Below are positions 1 through 11,720 of a DNA stretch of 64,000 bases, in pieces. Source of the DNA: Buddleja alternifolia (lineage: Eukaryota > Streptophyta > Magnoliopsida > Lamiales > Scrophulariaceae); NCBI GenBank assembly GCA_019426215.1, contig CM033392.1, forward strand, positions 32,408,814 through 32,472,813, in the 5' to 3' direction. Within the stretch, counting starts at the first letter, position 1; each line of letters starts with the position of its first letter. Position numbers and translations under genes: made by a program. The notes below the pieces were generated by a model that saw only the letters and a list, made by a program, of their open reading frames with translations, was not told the origin of the DNA and made no database searches.

Positions 1-1459
1 GTTCAGAACAGAATCATGATTCCAAAATTTTTCAAAAACATAAACTTTTTTCTTTTATACAATATATATATATATATATAGCAATTGAAATTTACATACA
101 TATATTCCTTCCAGTTTTCAAAAGATACAATTATAGAGTTAAGGAGCACTCACTGAATACGATAACTTTAAACTGGATCGGATTCGAGAATTCGGGTATG
201 CTACCTATATCGGTGAAATGAATAATATATTCAGACTTAACCTTATGAATACCTAAAAATTCTACCCATGATACGCCCTCTTCCTCACTAAAAGTGTCCT
301 ACTAAATAAGTCAATATGCACACAAAAACGAAAAAAAGAATATTCTAGACGTATAGCAATTTAGTTGTAAGAATACTCAAGTAAGCTACTCATTGCGCAG
401 TTTTACTATAGAATTTTTAATAAATTCTCAAGATAGAATTTTCTTAGAAACACAAAAAAACACATTCTGGAACATTCCACAAAAATTTCAACTTTAATTG
501 AAATCATTGAATTAGTGATGCAATTTCCAAAACATAGTTGTCCCGATAGATTTTAAAAGACCGCCGGCCAGCCTATTTTCAAAATGTTGTATAAAATTAC
601 TTGTTTCTTGAAAACTTCCTAACACGTGTATTACCTATAGTTAAAAAATTTAGAGCAAACAAAAATTTTCAGATTCACCAAATAAGCCCAAAACCGTAGC
701 AATTTTAAATCATGCCAACCAGACTGGCAATTTTATTCAACAAATTTTAGAAAAATACACTGAACTCCAATCTTTACCAAATTTGCTGAAAAGTTCAAAA
801 CATAATCAAGATAATACAAAAAATTTAACATAACTAAATTAAGATATTTGTTCCCTTAAAATACATCCTTCAACATCAAAACCAGAAACTGAAATTTTTA
901 TACATCTTACCTTCAGGTCAAAACAAACATGCATGTCCTAGTTACTCTTTAGAGACCTATTAATTTGACATAAAATCATCCAATAAAGTTTAAAATACCT
1001 ATATGTCCATGTGTATACTAAAATATAGTTAGATCCTACACCTGTTCACACATGCAACCATAGTTTCAACCCAACATTCAAAATCACCTCGTGCATGAGC
1101 CCATTGAACCCCCAATTGAACAAATCAAGGTATATTCTATAATTTCAATAACAAAAACAAAAACAGATGATTTACCTACTCCAATTGAAGAAGTTACAAC
1201 AAATTATAGCTTAAACTTCCACACAAACAAGTATGAACTTGGGCCAGCTTCTGGTTCGGGACTTTTTCTGGAATTTTGGGTAGTTTTACGTAAATTTGGG
1301 TTTTAAAATGTTGTAGATTATTCTTTTAGGGAGAGTTTGAGCTAAAGAACACTAAATGTGGAGGTCATTTGCTAGGGCTTGGGTTTCTACGCAGGAATTG
1401 CTGAATTTTCTCTCTTTGGTGTGTCTTTATGTTGGAGTAAGGAGGAAGACCCAATAGCT

Positions 1460-1509
<50 letters not shown>

Positions 1510-1579
1510 GGAGAGAGAGAGAGAGAGAGAGAGTGCAATTTCTCATTCATCCTTTTATTTGCCCATTTCTCCCCCTTTT
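1..1579 (-). mobile_element. LTR fragment, family K (LARD-type gypsy LTR), cut by window start
   Basis: This stretch is the reverse complement of 30660-32250; for example, the first 60 bases match 32180-32240 on the other strand. A shorter copy lies at 55968-56720. Parts of it (around 1040-1090) resemble the L1 LTR at 14120-14170, so K is judged a relative of the LARD LTRs. There is no coding capacity; an open frame across 1379-1603 is just microsatellite translated as YIYI/ERER. Confidence 0.75.
1462..1533. repeat. (TA)n-(GA)n microsatellite
   Basis: About 38 bases of alternating TA are followed by about 34 bases of GA with one interruption. The inverted K copy carries the complementary (CT)n(AT)n tract at 30734-30778, so the microsatellite is part of the K LTR and has drifted in length between copies. 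Confidence 0.95.
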
Positions 1580-1893
1580 TGTGTTCTTTGCAAGGTGGTA
1601 TAGGATGCATGCTTTAAGTCCTACAACAACACATAATATATTTTATAATAAAAGTCTATTCACATATTTTTGGAGCAACAATTAGCTAAGGAAGCAAGTA
1701 ACAAAATTCATATAGTCAAGTATCGATCTCTACAATAGAAGGACTTACAAAAATCAAGTATTTCCAAAACGTAAGTTAGCAAAAAAATATAATTCTTACT
1801 CTTCCTTTTATTTACTCCATTTTTCACTATAAAATATGTACACCTATAATATCTATGCACATAAAATGCATGCTTTAAAATCCTAGGCAGCCC
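1580..1893. repeat. Unclassified segment linking K and the A2 LTR
   Basis: This is about 310 AT-rich bases with no LTR ends or coding signal. The same segment, inverted, lies between A2 and K at 55655-55967. It is absent from the copy at 30650. It was therefore part of the composite block before the block was duplicated. Confidence 0.6.
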
Positions 1894-2717
1894 ACTCATA
1901 TGGTATTTATGATCTAGACGTTCGTAATTACACAATCATTTTGTACTCGATTGGGCTACAATGTGGGTTCACGGGACTGGTTAGGTGATACCCACATCCT
2001 TTGGTATCCTTTCGTTGCCAGTCGAGACGAACCTAGAAAGTCGCGCTATAAGAAATAAGCGGGATATCTTTATGTATTCATTGTAAGGGCATTTTGGTAA
2101 TTTGTCATTAGATGGACGAATTAAATAAAAGGACGAATTGATTTAATTAATTGTTTGATTAGATTAAATGATAATTGATTAAATCAATAATTCAAGTATT
2201 TAATTGATTAGATTAATTGATTATTTGAATTTAAAAGAATTGATTAATTAATTATGTGTTTAATTGGATATAAACTAGATTTATTAATTAAAAGATGGAC
2301 TAAGTTGATTGGGCAACATAGCCCATCTAGATCGTCCACTAGCGTCCACTAGAGCCTTAAGAGCACTATGGGCCTTAGGGTATGAGGATTTATTTAATCC
2401 TCAAACTCCTAGGTTAAGATTTATTCCATCATCCGCCTAACACGTACAGAAAAGAAAACTCCTCCTCCTCTTTCACAAGGAGAGAGAAATCTGGAGATTT
2501 CCAAGCTTATTTCGCGTGCAGCTCTAGAGACAGGAGTCCCGGGGATTGCTATTGTCGATTGTAGATCAAGAATCAAATCACGCTTCAAACAAGGTAATTC
2601 GATTTTATGATTAAAGTTCTTGAAATTTGAAAAATCTTCAGCAACGATAAAGTGATTCGACTTTAGGAATCCGCCATGTTTTAATTTCTGCTGCATTCTG
2701 ATATAGGATAACTAACA
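1894..2717 (+). mobile_element. Truncated copia LTR, subfamily A2, 3' half
   Basis: It matches the second half of the complete LTR at 9675-11218, from the CATATGGTATTTATGATC motif to the terminal ACTAACA. The 5' half is missing and the cut joins CTAGGCAGCCC directly to ACTCATATGG. The identical junction occurs inverted at 55654, so the truncation predates the duplication of the block. Confidence 0.8.
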
Positions 2718-4893
2718 ATATATTAGGTCTACATCCCAAAATATACTCAATCTAACAGAAACAAACTAATGCTTCCTTTACTTCTCATTTCTCCCTCTGT
2801 ATCAAACATACTAAGCTCATCTGAAAAGGGAATTAAGAAGTGACTCAGTGAGGTATGTTAACGGGTTGTTTTACCTTTATCTTTGAAACAAAATCTACAA
2901 TGGAAGATTATAATAGAAGCAAAGCATATATAGCGGCAAGTAAATGAATCAATCAAGATATCAGAAGGGCGAACAATCGAGTATCCAAATGAAGTTAGAA
3001 GGAAGAATAAAACTAATGTATTTTAGAACTCATGTCAAACGATTGTGCTCCGTCTCCTCACTATCCCATACCTGAATGAGACTTCACACCTTTCAATATA
3101 TACCATACGATTTCCAAGTGTCGGGACTCTAGAGGTGGCTCCTATGGGTTCAAGGGGGTGGCCCCACCATTGCATAGCACTTTGCCCCGTATAACACTTA
3201 GCTCCCTTCACTGATCTATAGGTGTCGAGACTCTAGCGGTGGCTCCTACGGGCTCAAGAGGTGGCTCTCATCATTGCATAGCACTTTGCCCCGTATAACA
3301 CTTAACTCCCTTCACTTTATCTTTAAGAGTCAGAGTTTTAAATCAAGAAATAGACACACCACGAATGGATTCCAGACATTGGGACTCTAGAGGTGGCTCC
3401 TATAGACTCAAGAGGTTGCTCTTGCCATGTAGCATTTTGCGCCGAAGCCTCAAGAGGTGTCTCCCATGTGCGTAGCACTTTGTTCCCTTAGCCGATGGAG
3501 TAGAGCCAAGAAGTACAATGGATTCAACAAGTGAGATATGAAATTAATATTAGTACGATAAGGCTTAAGAGAATTGTTACCAATTCTATCAAATACCATT
3601 TCGAGGAAGACATATACCGTAGACACAAAAGGAATAATCATTGGGGATCATGAGATATTGAGCCGAACGGGATATTTAGGAATCAACGATCATGGGAAAT
3701 TATACACAAAAAATACCGATAAGATAATCATAGAACAAGGCCCAGGCAATCAAATGAGATATATGAAAGTAGGTAAAGCAAAGTCAAGTGAGATGAATGA
3801 AATAGGAACCTTCACAGTTACTACTCGGCATTGTAGTCTCGTGACTCATACGAACCATGAATATATCCTGCAGTCCAAATACACTGTCATATTCTCGAAT
3901 TATGATACTTCATCACCTAACCAAAACGATTGAGTTATTGTATGTATATAGTGCATAGATACTTTAGTTTAAACAAGCCTCAAGCTATTTATGAACGCAA
4001 CCGCACTAAAAAAATTCTCAAAAATACTCAAAGTATAATTTTTGCTCTAAACTTTTATAGTAACAGGGGAACCAAGTTGAAGAATGTAACATTCTATATT
4101 TTCGGCTTCTAATTCTATAACTAAGGTAAGAGATATAATTCTCGTTAATTAGATTTCATGATTTATTCAATTCTATTGTCTTCCTAGACTTCGTGAATTA
4201 GATTATATAGATGTGGTCTACTAAATCTTGTGGATATTCTTCGGCATTTAAATTATTTAGTAAAGAATTTTTGATTTCGGGCAAATAAAAGATTCTCCAA
4301 AACTTTGAGGATCAAAGTGAAAGTATTATAAAGAACACGCCATACAAATTCCAAATCTATTTGGCCTTTTTAATACTGTGATTCGATCACGTGCTGCACT
4401 TTAAATGTTTTCAAGACAGCACAAATTTCAAATAGTTTTGTAAAATCTCCTGTTCCTTGGAAAAATTTCCAAAATTTCATAAAACCTTTTAAACACATAA
4501 GTGTATAGTAAAAGCTTTGAAACGAACTAATTTTTTAAGTACGACAATTAAGCTTCAAACCAAAACTTTCTTAAACCCGCTGCATAGTTTGGTAGTTTCA
4601 TTCAAAGAATTTTAGAAAAATCCATATAACTCCAATCTTTATCAAATTTTGCAAAGAGGTTCAAAACAGAAACAAGTTCATCCAAAAAATTTAACATAAA
4701 CAAATTCCCACGTTTATGCACCTAATTACAACTTTAAAGTCCCACTGCAGAAATTGAAAATTTTGAAAACTGGATGTCGTGCGATTTAAGTTAATTAAAA
4801 CACATATATGATAGAATACTTTCAATTTCAATTCCTCAAGGTGTTATTCATCTATAATTGCAACATTTAATTAACTTCAAACAAGAAAGGATG
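2718..4893 (-). mobile_element. G-family gypsy LTR fragment, minus strand
   Basis: This is the reverse complement of about 52640-54580, missing both LTR ends. It contains the internal tandem repeats at 3115-3500. An open frame at 3574-3933 has a relative at 53377-53718, but the differences look neutral and I do not call a gene. It abuts a second G copy at 4894. Confidence 0.8.
3115..3500 (-). repeat. Tandem subrepeats of about 90-110 bp inside G LTR
   Basis: Three degenerate units begin near 3115, 3223 and 3372. Each carries GGGACTCTAGAGGTGGCTCC followed by GTAGCACTTTG and, in two units, CACTTAGCTCCCTTCAC-like sequence. The same unit recurs in the other G LTRs at 7302-7680, 41648-41893 and 53806-54184. 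It is an LTR-resident minisatellite, not a CRISPR: units are contiguous and degenerate. Confidence 0.8.
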
Positions 4894-4921
4894 TGTAGCG
4901 CCCACCGTCCAGGGTGGCCTG

Positions 4922-6334
4922 TGTCACGCCCCAAAATTTGGTCATAAAAAACCCAACTTGAATACATGAGTCTATCGTAGCTGTAGTTCCAATTCAAAAC
5001 ATGGACCCAATTTTATCAATGTATCTTAGGGTCCTACTCCTGAAACTATCATCCGCATCACGAAGTAACTTAATATCCTTGAATAAAACTACCAGTTTTT
5101 ACCTCTTGGATCGTCCATGTCTATTCCTGTTATCCTCCAAACTAGTCTCACTGCGCTCAACTCACCTACAGCTGGAAGGAAGGAATGAAACAAAATACGT
5201 AAGCAAAGGCTTAGTGAGTGCCAGTGCTTGTGTGCAAGTTGCTTAAAATAGTTTTTAGACCCAAATGATAAATTAGTGAGGGAAAACTAATAATAGTTTT
5301 TGTTGATTTTCAAAGGATCATTGAAATCCTAAATAAGAAAAGCAATTTGTGAACATAGTAACAATTTAAACAATAGCTAGTATGAGACAAAGGTCTTAGT
5401 ATATGCACAATGAGATTTTGTCAAATATTATTGAAAACATGCTTGGAAAAAATTACGTTCATGATAAAGCTGGAACAATTGGTGGCATGACATTTAAGTT
5501 TCAAAACATGCATTTTAAAAAAAAACATGTAGTTCAATGCAAGTATCACGTACAAGACATGTTTAAGTAACATGTACACGTCACGCTTAAGCAGTAGGGG
5601 GCCATGTTAGAAATACCATCGCGTCCGATGATTTACCCAATGGTATTTCTAACATGGCCCCCTACTGCTTAAGCGTGACGTGTACATGTTACTTAAACAT
5701 GTCTTGTACGTGATACTTGCATTGAACTACATGCTTTTTTTTAAAATGCATGTTTTGAATCTTAAATATCATGCCACCAATTGTTCCAGCTTTATCATGA
5801 ACGTAATTTTTTCCAAGCATGTTTTCAATAATATTTGACAAAACCTCATCGTGCATATACTAAGACCTTTGTCTCATACTAGCTATTGCTTAATTGTTAT
5901 TATGATCACAAATTGCTTTTCTTATTTAGGATTTCAATGATCCTTTGAAAATCAACAAAAACTATTATTAGCTTTCCCTCACTAATTTATCATTTGGGTC
6001 TAAAAACTATTTTAAGCAACTTGCACACAAGCACTGGCACTCACTAAGCCTTTGCTTACGTATTTTGTTTCATTCCTTCCTTCCAGCTGTAGGTAAGTTG
6101 AGCAGTGAGACTAGTTTGGAGGATAACAGGAATAGACATGGACGATCCAAGAGGTAAAAACTGGTAGTTTTATTCAAGGATATTATGTTACTTCGTGATG
6201 CGGATGATAGTTTCAGGAGTAGAACCCTAAGATACATTGATAAAATTAGGTCCATGTTTTGAATTGGAACTACAGCTACGATAGACTCATGTATTCAAGT
6301 TTGGTCTTTTATGACCAAATTTTGGGGCGTGACA
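4922..6334. mobile_element. Palindromic retro-derived element, two U5 ends, TSD GCCTG
   Basis: The left arm 4922-5618 and right arm 5641-6334 are inverted copies of each other, about 95% identical by eye, around a 22-base spacer. Each arm equals the last 0.7 kb (U5 end) of the LARD L1 LTR (compare 11721-12440 and 18687-19390). The termini are TGTCACGCCCC and GGGGCGTGACA. The direct repeat GCCTG flanks it at 4917-4921 and 6335-6339, and excising the element plus one GCCTG restores the G LTR end. It has no coding sequence. Known: 5-bp duplications are typical of gypsy integrase. Inference: a fold-back cDNA was integrated. Confidence 0.85.
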
Positions 6335-6398
6335 GCCTGCCATACCAAGACGCTAGCTCAATCTAGGAGACTGTCCTTTCTCGAACCAGCGCTAAGCG

Positions 6399-6868
6399 TA
6401 GGGCTGTCCAAAAAAATCGGAAATTCGGTTAACCGCCCGAACAGGACCGAAAATCGAAAATTCGGTTCGAACCGAAACCGAACCGAAAATTTGGGTTCGG
6501 TTTTCGGTTTTTTTTTTTTACAGAAATTCGGTTTTCGGTTCGGTTCGGTTAACCGAAAACCAAAATTTTTTTATTATTTAATTTTCTTATTTTTTATTTT
6601 ATTTTTATATAGTATAACATAGATAAAAAATTATAAAAAGTGTGTTTTCTAATGGCAACTTATAGGAAAAAGAAAGAAAGTGACCAAATTATTTTTTTTT
6701 TTTATATTATTGTTTACATTATTTTTATTTTTTATTTATTTATTTATTTTTTTTCCGAAAATTCGCTTTAACCGAAAACCAAACCGAACCGAACCGAACC
6801 GAATTTTTTTGGTTCGGTTTTCGGTTCCGGTTCGGTTTTGGACCGAACCGAACCGATGAACACCCCTA
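6399..6868. mobile_element. hAT-type MITE, 470 bp, TSD GCTAAGCG
   Basis: Imperfect terminal inverted repeats, TAGGGCTGTCCA at the left and TGAACACCCCTA at the right, are flanked by a perfect 8-bp duplication GCTAAGCG (6391-6398 and 6869-6876). The interior is T-rich and full of AACCGAACCG / CGGTTCGGTT repeats near each end, so the RNA could fold. It has no transposase. The 8-bp duplication and TAGGG ends are hAT-superfamily traits. The related LTR end at 54697-54745 shows the empty site. Confidence 0.9.
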
Positions 6869-7301
6869 GCTAAGCGTTAGAACTATACCAATACTTCATT
6901 TGTTGAAACTAAAAATTTTCATTCCAATTACACCAACAATGCATCCTTCATCAGTCTTACACAATTCAACAACAACTCTATCAATTACAGGTCTCCAAGC
7001 CAAAACATATACATACCCAATCATGCATTCCAAAACATCACTCCCTCTAATATCAACGAACCAATGCTTCCTTTAGTCCTCATTTTCTCCCTTTATACCC
7101 GACATACTAAGCTCATCTGAAAAGGAAGAATGAAGGAGGGGTGAGTCCAAATGACCCAGTGAGGTAGGTTGACGTTTTGCTTTAGAACGAAGAGAACAAC
7201 TCATGTACTTTAGAACTCATGTCAAACGATTGTGCTTCGTCTTCCCACTGTCCCATACCACCAGAAGACTTCCCACCTTTCTATGCATACCATACGGTTT
7301 C

Positions 7302-7680
7302 AAGTGTCGGGACTCTAGAGGTGGCTTCTATAGGCTCAGGAGGTGGCTCCCGCCGCCGCGTAGCACTTTGCCCCCGTATAGCACTTAGCTCCCTTCACTA
7401 ATCTATAGGTGTCGGGACTCTAGAGGTGGCTCCCGTTGTGTAGCACTTTGCGTCGAAGCCTCAAGAGGTGGCCCCCACGACGTAGCACTTAGCTCCCTTC
7501 ACTTTGTCTTTAAGAGTCAAAGCTTTAAATCAATAAAAAGAGACATATCGCAGATGGATGCCAGACATCGGGACTCTAGAGGGCTTCCGCCATGATTTTG
7601 TGCCGAAGCCTTAAGAGGTGGCTCCCAAGGCGTAGCACTTAGCTCCCTTAGCCAACGGAGTAGGGCCAAGAATTACAATG
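7302..7680 (-). repeat. G LTR tandem subrepeats, about 107 bp units
   Basis: Units begin near 7302, 7409 and 7566, each with CGGGACTCTAGAGG and a downstream GTAGCACTT motif. This copy is the clearest: the first two units are 107 and about 109 bp long. Confidence 0.8.
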
Positions 7681-7693
7681 GTCTCAATGAGAG

Positions 7694-8959
7694 CGCTAAT
7701 AACATCAGTCAAGGGTAAATCGGGTAATAAGGGAAAACTGTCAGATATAAGTGATGAAGAGGAATTAGCGCAGCTAAATAGGTTTTGAAAGTTTCTAAAA
7801 TATGAAAAGGAAGGAAAAACTCCTAAGCATCAAGGACAGAATTCCTATCAAGCGCCTCCTCCAGCACAACAATGGTATCAAGCGCCTCAAGATTCTGCCC
7901 CTTCTCCCTCAGGGCCAAATCAATACCAAGCGTCTTCTCCGAAAATCTCATAGCGCCAGTGGTCTCTAAACCACAAACTGCAAGGTTAACAACTAATCTA
8001 TGTTATAACTGCAGGAAACCAGGGTACGACCAGGTAAAATGCCCTTATCCAAACGTATCCAAGCCCACAAGGCAGGATTACTTGGGTAGAAACAAAATCA
8101 GGAGCAAACTTTGTCAACAAGGTTTGCTAGCGGAATCAGATGCAGGATCCGCACCTAAAGATTTGGAGTCTTCAGAAGAGAGTAGTGATGATGATGAGCC
8201 AGTGGATGATTTAGTGCTAATTTGTCTCATGGCCAGAGATGATGAAGCGTCTTCAGACTCACTATCTGAGGCAAATACTAAATTAGCTTATCCTCTCTCT
8301 TATGAAGAATTACTTGACAAAGTAAAAAACATTATAAAGATTGTCAAGATGCCGCCAAATTATATCAAAATCACTCATATCAGCGCTCAGAGGTGATAAT
8401 GTGACGCTCAAAGCAGAGTTGCAATTTCAGCAACAATGCATTCAGAAGAACCAATCACTTAGACTGAAATCATTCAATTGAAAGGTGATCTTGATATAAT
8501 AGTCAAGAGAGAGGCTGAGCTGATTGCTAGACTTGCTAAATCAGAGCAGCTCATCTCATCATTGTCTAAATCGTCAAGAAAGCTAAACAATGTGGCCGAG
8601 GTAACAAGATTATTTGGTGAAAAGACCGGTTTAGGATGTAATAAATTCGGTAAACAACCAAACAAATCAAATGTTACGGCAAACAACAAAGGAAAGTATG
8701 TGTTCTTTGTTGAGAAAGGTTCAAAGAGTCAAACACCTATTGAACCAAAGGACAATGGTAAGAGGCCAAATGAGAAAACCAAAGCTGACTCAGGCAAGGG
8801 AAAGACAAAAGTGAATGATTCACAAAGAAAGGTTTATCCAAACGCTCAAAAAGCTAAGGAGAAACCTTACCACTGTGAATCAAACGCTAAGCGTTAAGCG
8901 CCCAAAGTGCATCCTAAGCCAGCGCTAAGGAAATACCAGCGTCAATATGCACAATGATC
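7694..8959 (+). pseudogene. Copia family B gag, C-terminal part
   Basis: This is gag of a Ty1/copia element; it would bind and package the element RNA. The block keeps a P/Q-rich segment (SYQAPPPAQQ-like), a CCHC zinc knuckle near 7998-8040, an acidic serine-rich stretch (LESSEESSDDDE), then a lysine-rich coiled-coil region with GEKTGLGCNKFGKQPNKSN. In the knuckle the histidine is Tyr (KPGYDQVKC), so the zinc site is broken. The frame is split by a stop near 8396 and a shift; the second open stretch is 8478-8897. The N-terminal UBN2-like half is missing, because the block is fused at about 7694 to a G LTR. It ends at 8959 against the 3' tip of an inverted A LTR, exactly as at 25261 and 48605. 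The SIRE-like lineage is a guess from gag length. Confidence 0.8.
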
Positions 8960-11720
8960 TGTTAGGAATCCATTGGAGTACAAACGCAGAGGAATAAAAA
9001 TTTTCAGATTCCTAAACATGGATCACTTTAACGGGATTAATGAATTGTAATAGTTTTCCAAAAACTAAACGAAATAGAGTTGCATTATCGATTTCGTAAT
9101 AATTCTTCGTGTAACAGCAACTCCTTGAGCTCCTTTCTCTAAAGATGCACGCAAAACGAACCTTCAAAAGATCTCCAAAAATTCCCTTGACTATGGTGAT
9201 GGAGGGTTGGGCGAGTTTTTGGTGGTGGGAGGATTTTCTTATTTTTTTTGTGTGTTGGAGTTATCTTATAACTCCTTGACTTAACCAACAATTCGGAGTC
9301 ACTTTGGACTCCTAAGTGGCCGCCCCCTAGGGATCCACATAGACGTGGGTGGGTTTTAAGTTGGCCCATTCAACTTAGCCCACCTTTTAACATGTATTTG
9401 ATTTAAATCCTATTTAAATTCCAATACATATTAAATTTTAACTAATTCCATTTAATTAATTCTCCAATTAAATAATTTAATTTAATCCTATTAAATTAAA
9501 CATTTAATTCATTGATTTAACCAATAAACCAATGCGTCCATTTAATTATATCTTTTTAAAAGATTAACACATAAAGACATCAGGATCGTTTTTTATAGCG
9601 CGACTCTTTAGGTTCGTCTCTTTAGGATATGAGTGTCACCTAGCCAGTCCCGTAGACTCACATCATAACCCAATTGTTAGGTGTGTGCCCTCGATGCCAA
9701 CGAGGAAATAGATTGTATAGGGCAGTTCATTATGTTGCACAAACAATTTTATTCTATTTATAGAAAGGCAATTATCTTTTTGCTCTAATAAATCAGTATG
9801 ACATTAATAAGTATTGAACAAATAGTCCATGTGTATCAAGGAGGACTTTCCACTCCTTATGGAATAAGGATATGGCACTAGAAGAGTCTAGTACTTGATC
9901 ACTTAAAGGGGTTCGCAAGTCGAGGAATCTTAATTGGGCAATAAGATTCGACTTGTATGACAAGGAGTGCCAATCGAACACTATTAGATAGTGAGAGCCT
10001 GTGCCATAGATATATCAATGGAATTGATATATTTGAACACGACTCGTAGTAATCCGACCACATGGGTATTTACTCGTTGACTGTCAATGATTGAATTACT
10101 GATCATAATAGTATGCGTGAGTGAGTCTTAGACCTGAGGGATCACGATCAATAGCTTGTAGCTTGTAGCATTGGATTTGTTACTAGAGTAGTTAGACCCG
10201 ATTCACCAGTTGGTGGGGTCGATCTCGAAGTGCGATCTCAATGAGACAAGTAGCAGTTGTGAGGTGATTGCCAAGATGGGATTCACTATCTCGATAGTAA
10301 TCGAGAATGTATCCTGTGCGATCATAGGTAAATAAAATGACAAGTCTTTGGCCAAAGCAAATAAACTAACTTGTGTGGAACACAGAGGGTAGTTTGGTAA
10401 TTTCATCTTACTATGATCTATTGCAGAGTATCGAGTCTTGTGAGTTTGACATATTCCACGGCTCTCACTCGATCGGGATACGTCAGTGAAGGGCTTATAC
10501 TCATATGGTATTTATGATCTAGAGGTTCGTAATGACACAATCATTTTTGTACTCAATTGGGCTACGATGTGGGTCCACAAGACTGGCAAGGTGACACCCA
10601 CATCCCTTGGTATCCTCCCATTGCCAATCAAGACGAACCTAGAGAGTCGTGCTATAAGAAGTAAGCGGGATATCTTTATATGTTCGTTGTAAGGGCATTT
10701 TGGTAATTTGTCATTGGATTGACGAATTAAGTAAAAGGACGAATTGATTTAATTAATTATTTAATCAGATTAATTGATAATTAATTAAATCAATAATTCA
10801 AGTGTTAAATTAATTAGATTAATTAATTATTTGATTTTGAAAGAATGTGCCACTATGGGCCTTAGAATTTGAGGATTTATTTAATCCTCAAACTCCTATG
10901 TAAATGCAGAATTCATTTATCCGCCTAACACGTACAGAAAAGATAACCCCTCCTCTTCTCTGCCTAGCCGTCTTTCACAAGGAGAGAGGAATCCGGAGAA
11001 TTCAAGCTTACTTCGCGTGAAGCTCTAGACACAGGAGTCCCGGGGATTGCTATTGTAGATTGTAGGTCAAGAATCGAATCACACTTGAAGCAAGGTAATT
11101 CGATTTTATGATTAATGTTCTTGAAATATGAAAAATCATCAACAACCATAAAGTGGTTCAACTTTAGGAATCCGGCATGTTTTAATTTCCACTGCGTTTC
11201 GATCAAGGATTCCTAACACCAATTGAGTACGAAATGAATGAATCATTTACGAACCTCAGGACCATAAATACCATATGAGTGTAAGCCCTTCACTGACGTA
11301 TCCCGATCAAGTGAGAGTCATGGTTTAGGTCAAACTCACTAAACTTGATACTGTGCACGTAATCATATCATGATGAAATGACCAAACTACCCTCCATGTC
11401 CCACATAGGTTAGTTTCATTGCTTTGGCCAAAGACTTAATATTTCATATGCTTATGATTGCACATCATATTTTGTCGTCTACTATCGAGATGGTGAATTC
11501 CATCTTGGCGATCACTGAACAACTCCTACTTAACTCATTGAGATCGCACTTCGAGGTCGGCCCCACCAAAGGGTGAGTTGGGCTTAACTACTCTAGTAAC
11601 AAATTCAATAGCACAAGCACATTGATCATGAACCCTCAGGTCTAAGACCCACGCATACTATTATGGTCAGTAATCCAATCATTGATAGTCACCGAGTAAA
11701 TACCCATGTGATTGGATTAC
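8960..11720 (-). mobile_element. Copia LTR family A, minus strand, split and truncated
   Basis: It begins TGTTAGGAATCC, the complement of the A LTR 3' end (compare 25255-25261), and runs to 9674. It is interrupted by a solo LTR at 9675-11218, resumes after the target duplication, and continues to 11720, where LARD L1 starts. About 0.4 kb of the LTR 5' end is missing. Confidence 0.85.
9675..11218 (+). mobile_element. Complete solo copia LTR, subfamily A2, TSD CCAAT
   Basis: This 1544-bp LTR begins TGTTAGG and ends CCTAACA, flanked by the 5-bp direct repeat CCAAT (9670-9674 and 11219-11223). It sits inside a related A LTR of opposite orientation, whose uninterrupted sequence (complement of about 24510-24530) confirms the empty site. 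No internal region is present, so it is the product of LTR-LTR recombination. Truncated relatives lie at 1894-2717 and 54830-55654. Confidence 0.92.

Larger units (their letters stand above)
4894..7693 (-). mobile_element. G-family gypsy LTR, minus strand, 3' part, with two insertions
   Basis: It starts with TGTAGCGCCCAC, the complement of the G LTR 3' end seen at 42522-42533. It is interrupted by the palindromic element (4922-6334) and by a MITE (6399-6868). With both removed, the sequence lines up base for base in length with the LTR end at 42480-42533. It is cut at about 7693, where copia B gag sequence begins; the 5' part of the LTR is deleted. Confidence 0.85.

Noticed and set aside
1379..1603. 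Open frame with YIYIYI and ERERER runs
   Set aside because: It is a translated (TA)n(GA)n microsatellite inside an LTR.
3574..3933. Open frame conserved at 53377-53718 (about 88% similar protein)
   Set aside because: Both lie in G LTR copies and start with TTG rather than ATG. Of about 19 base differences only about 5 are silent, as expected without selection. No known motif.
5001..6255. Two similar open frames on opposite strands (5001-5246 and 6070-6255)
   Set aside because: They are the same sequence in the two arms of the palindrome and have no motif.
7302..7680. Repeats that could suggest a CRISPR array
   Set aside because: Units are about 107 bp, contiguous and degenerate, without spacers, and lie in a plant LTR.
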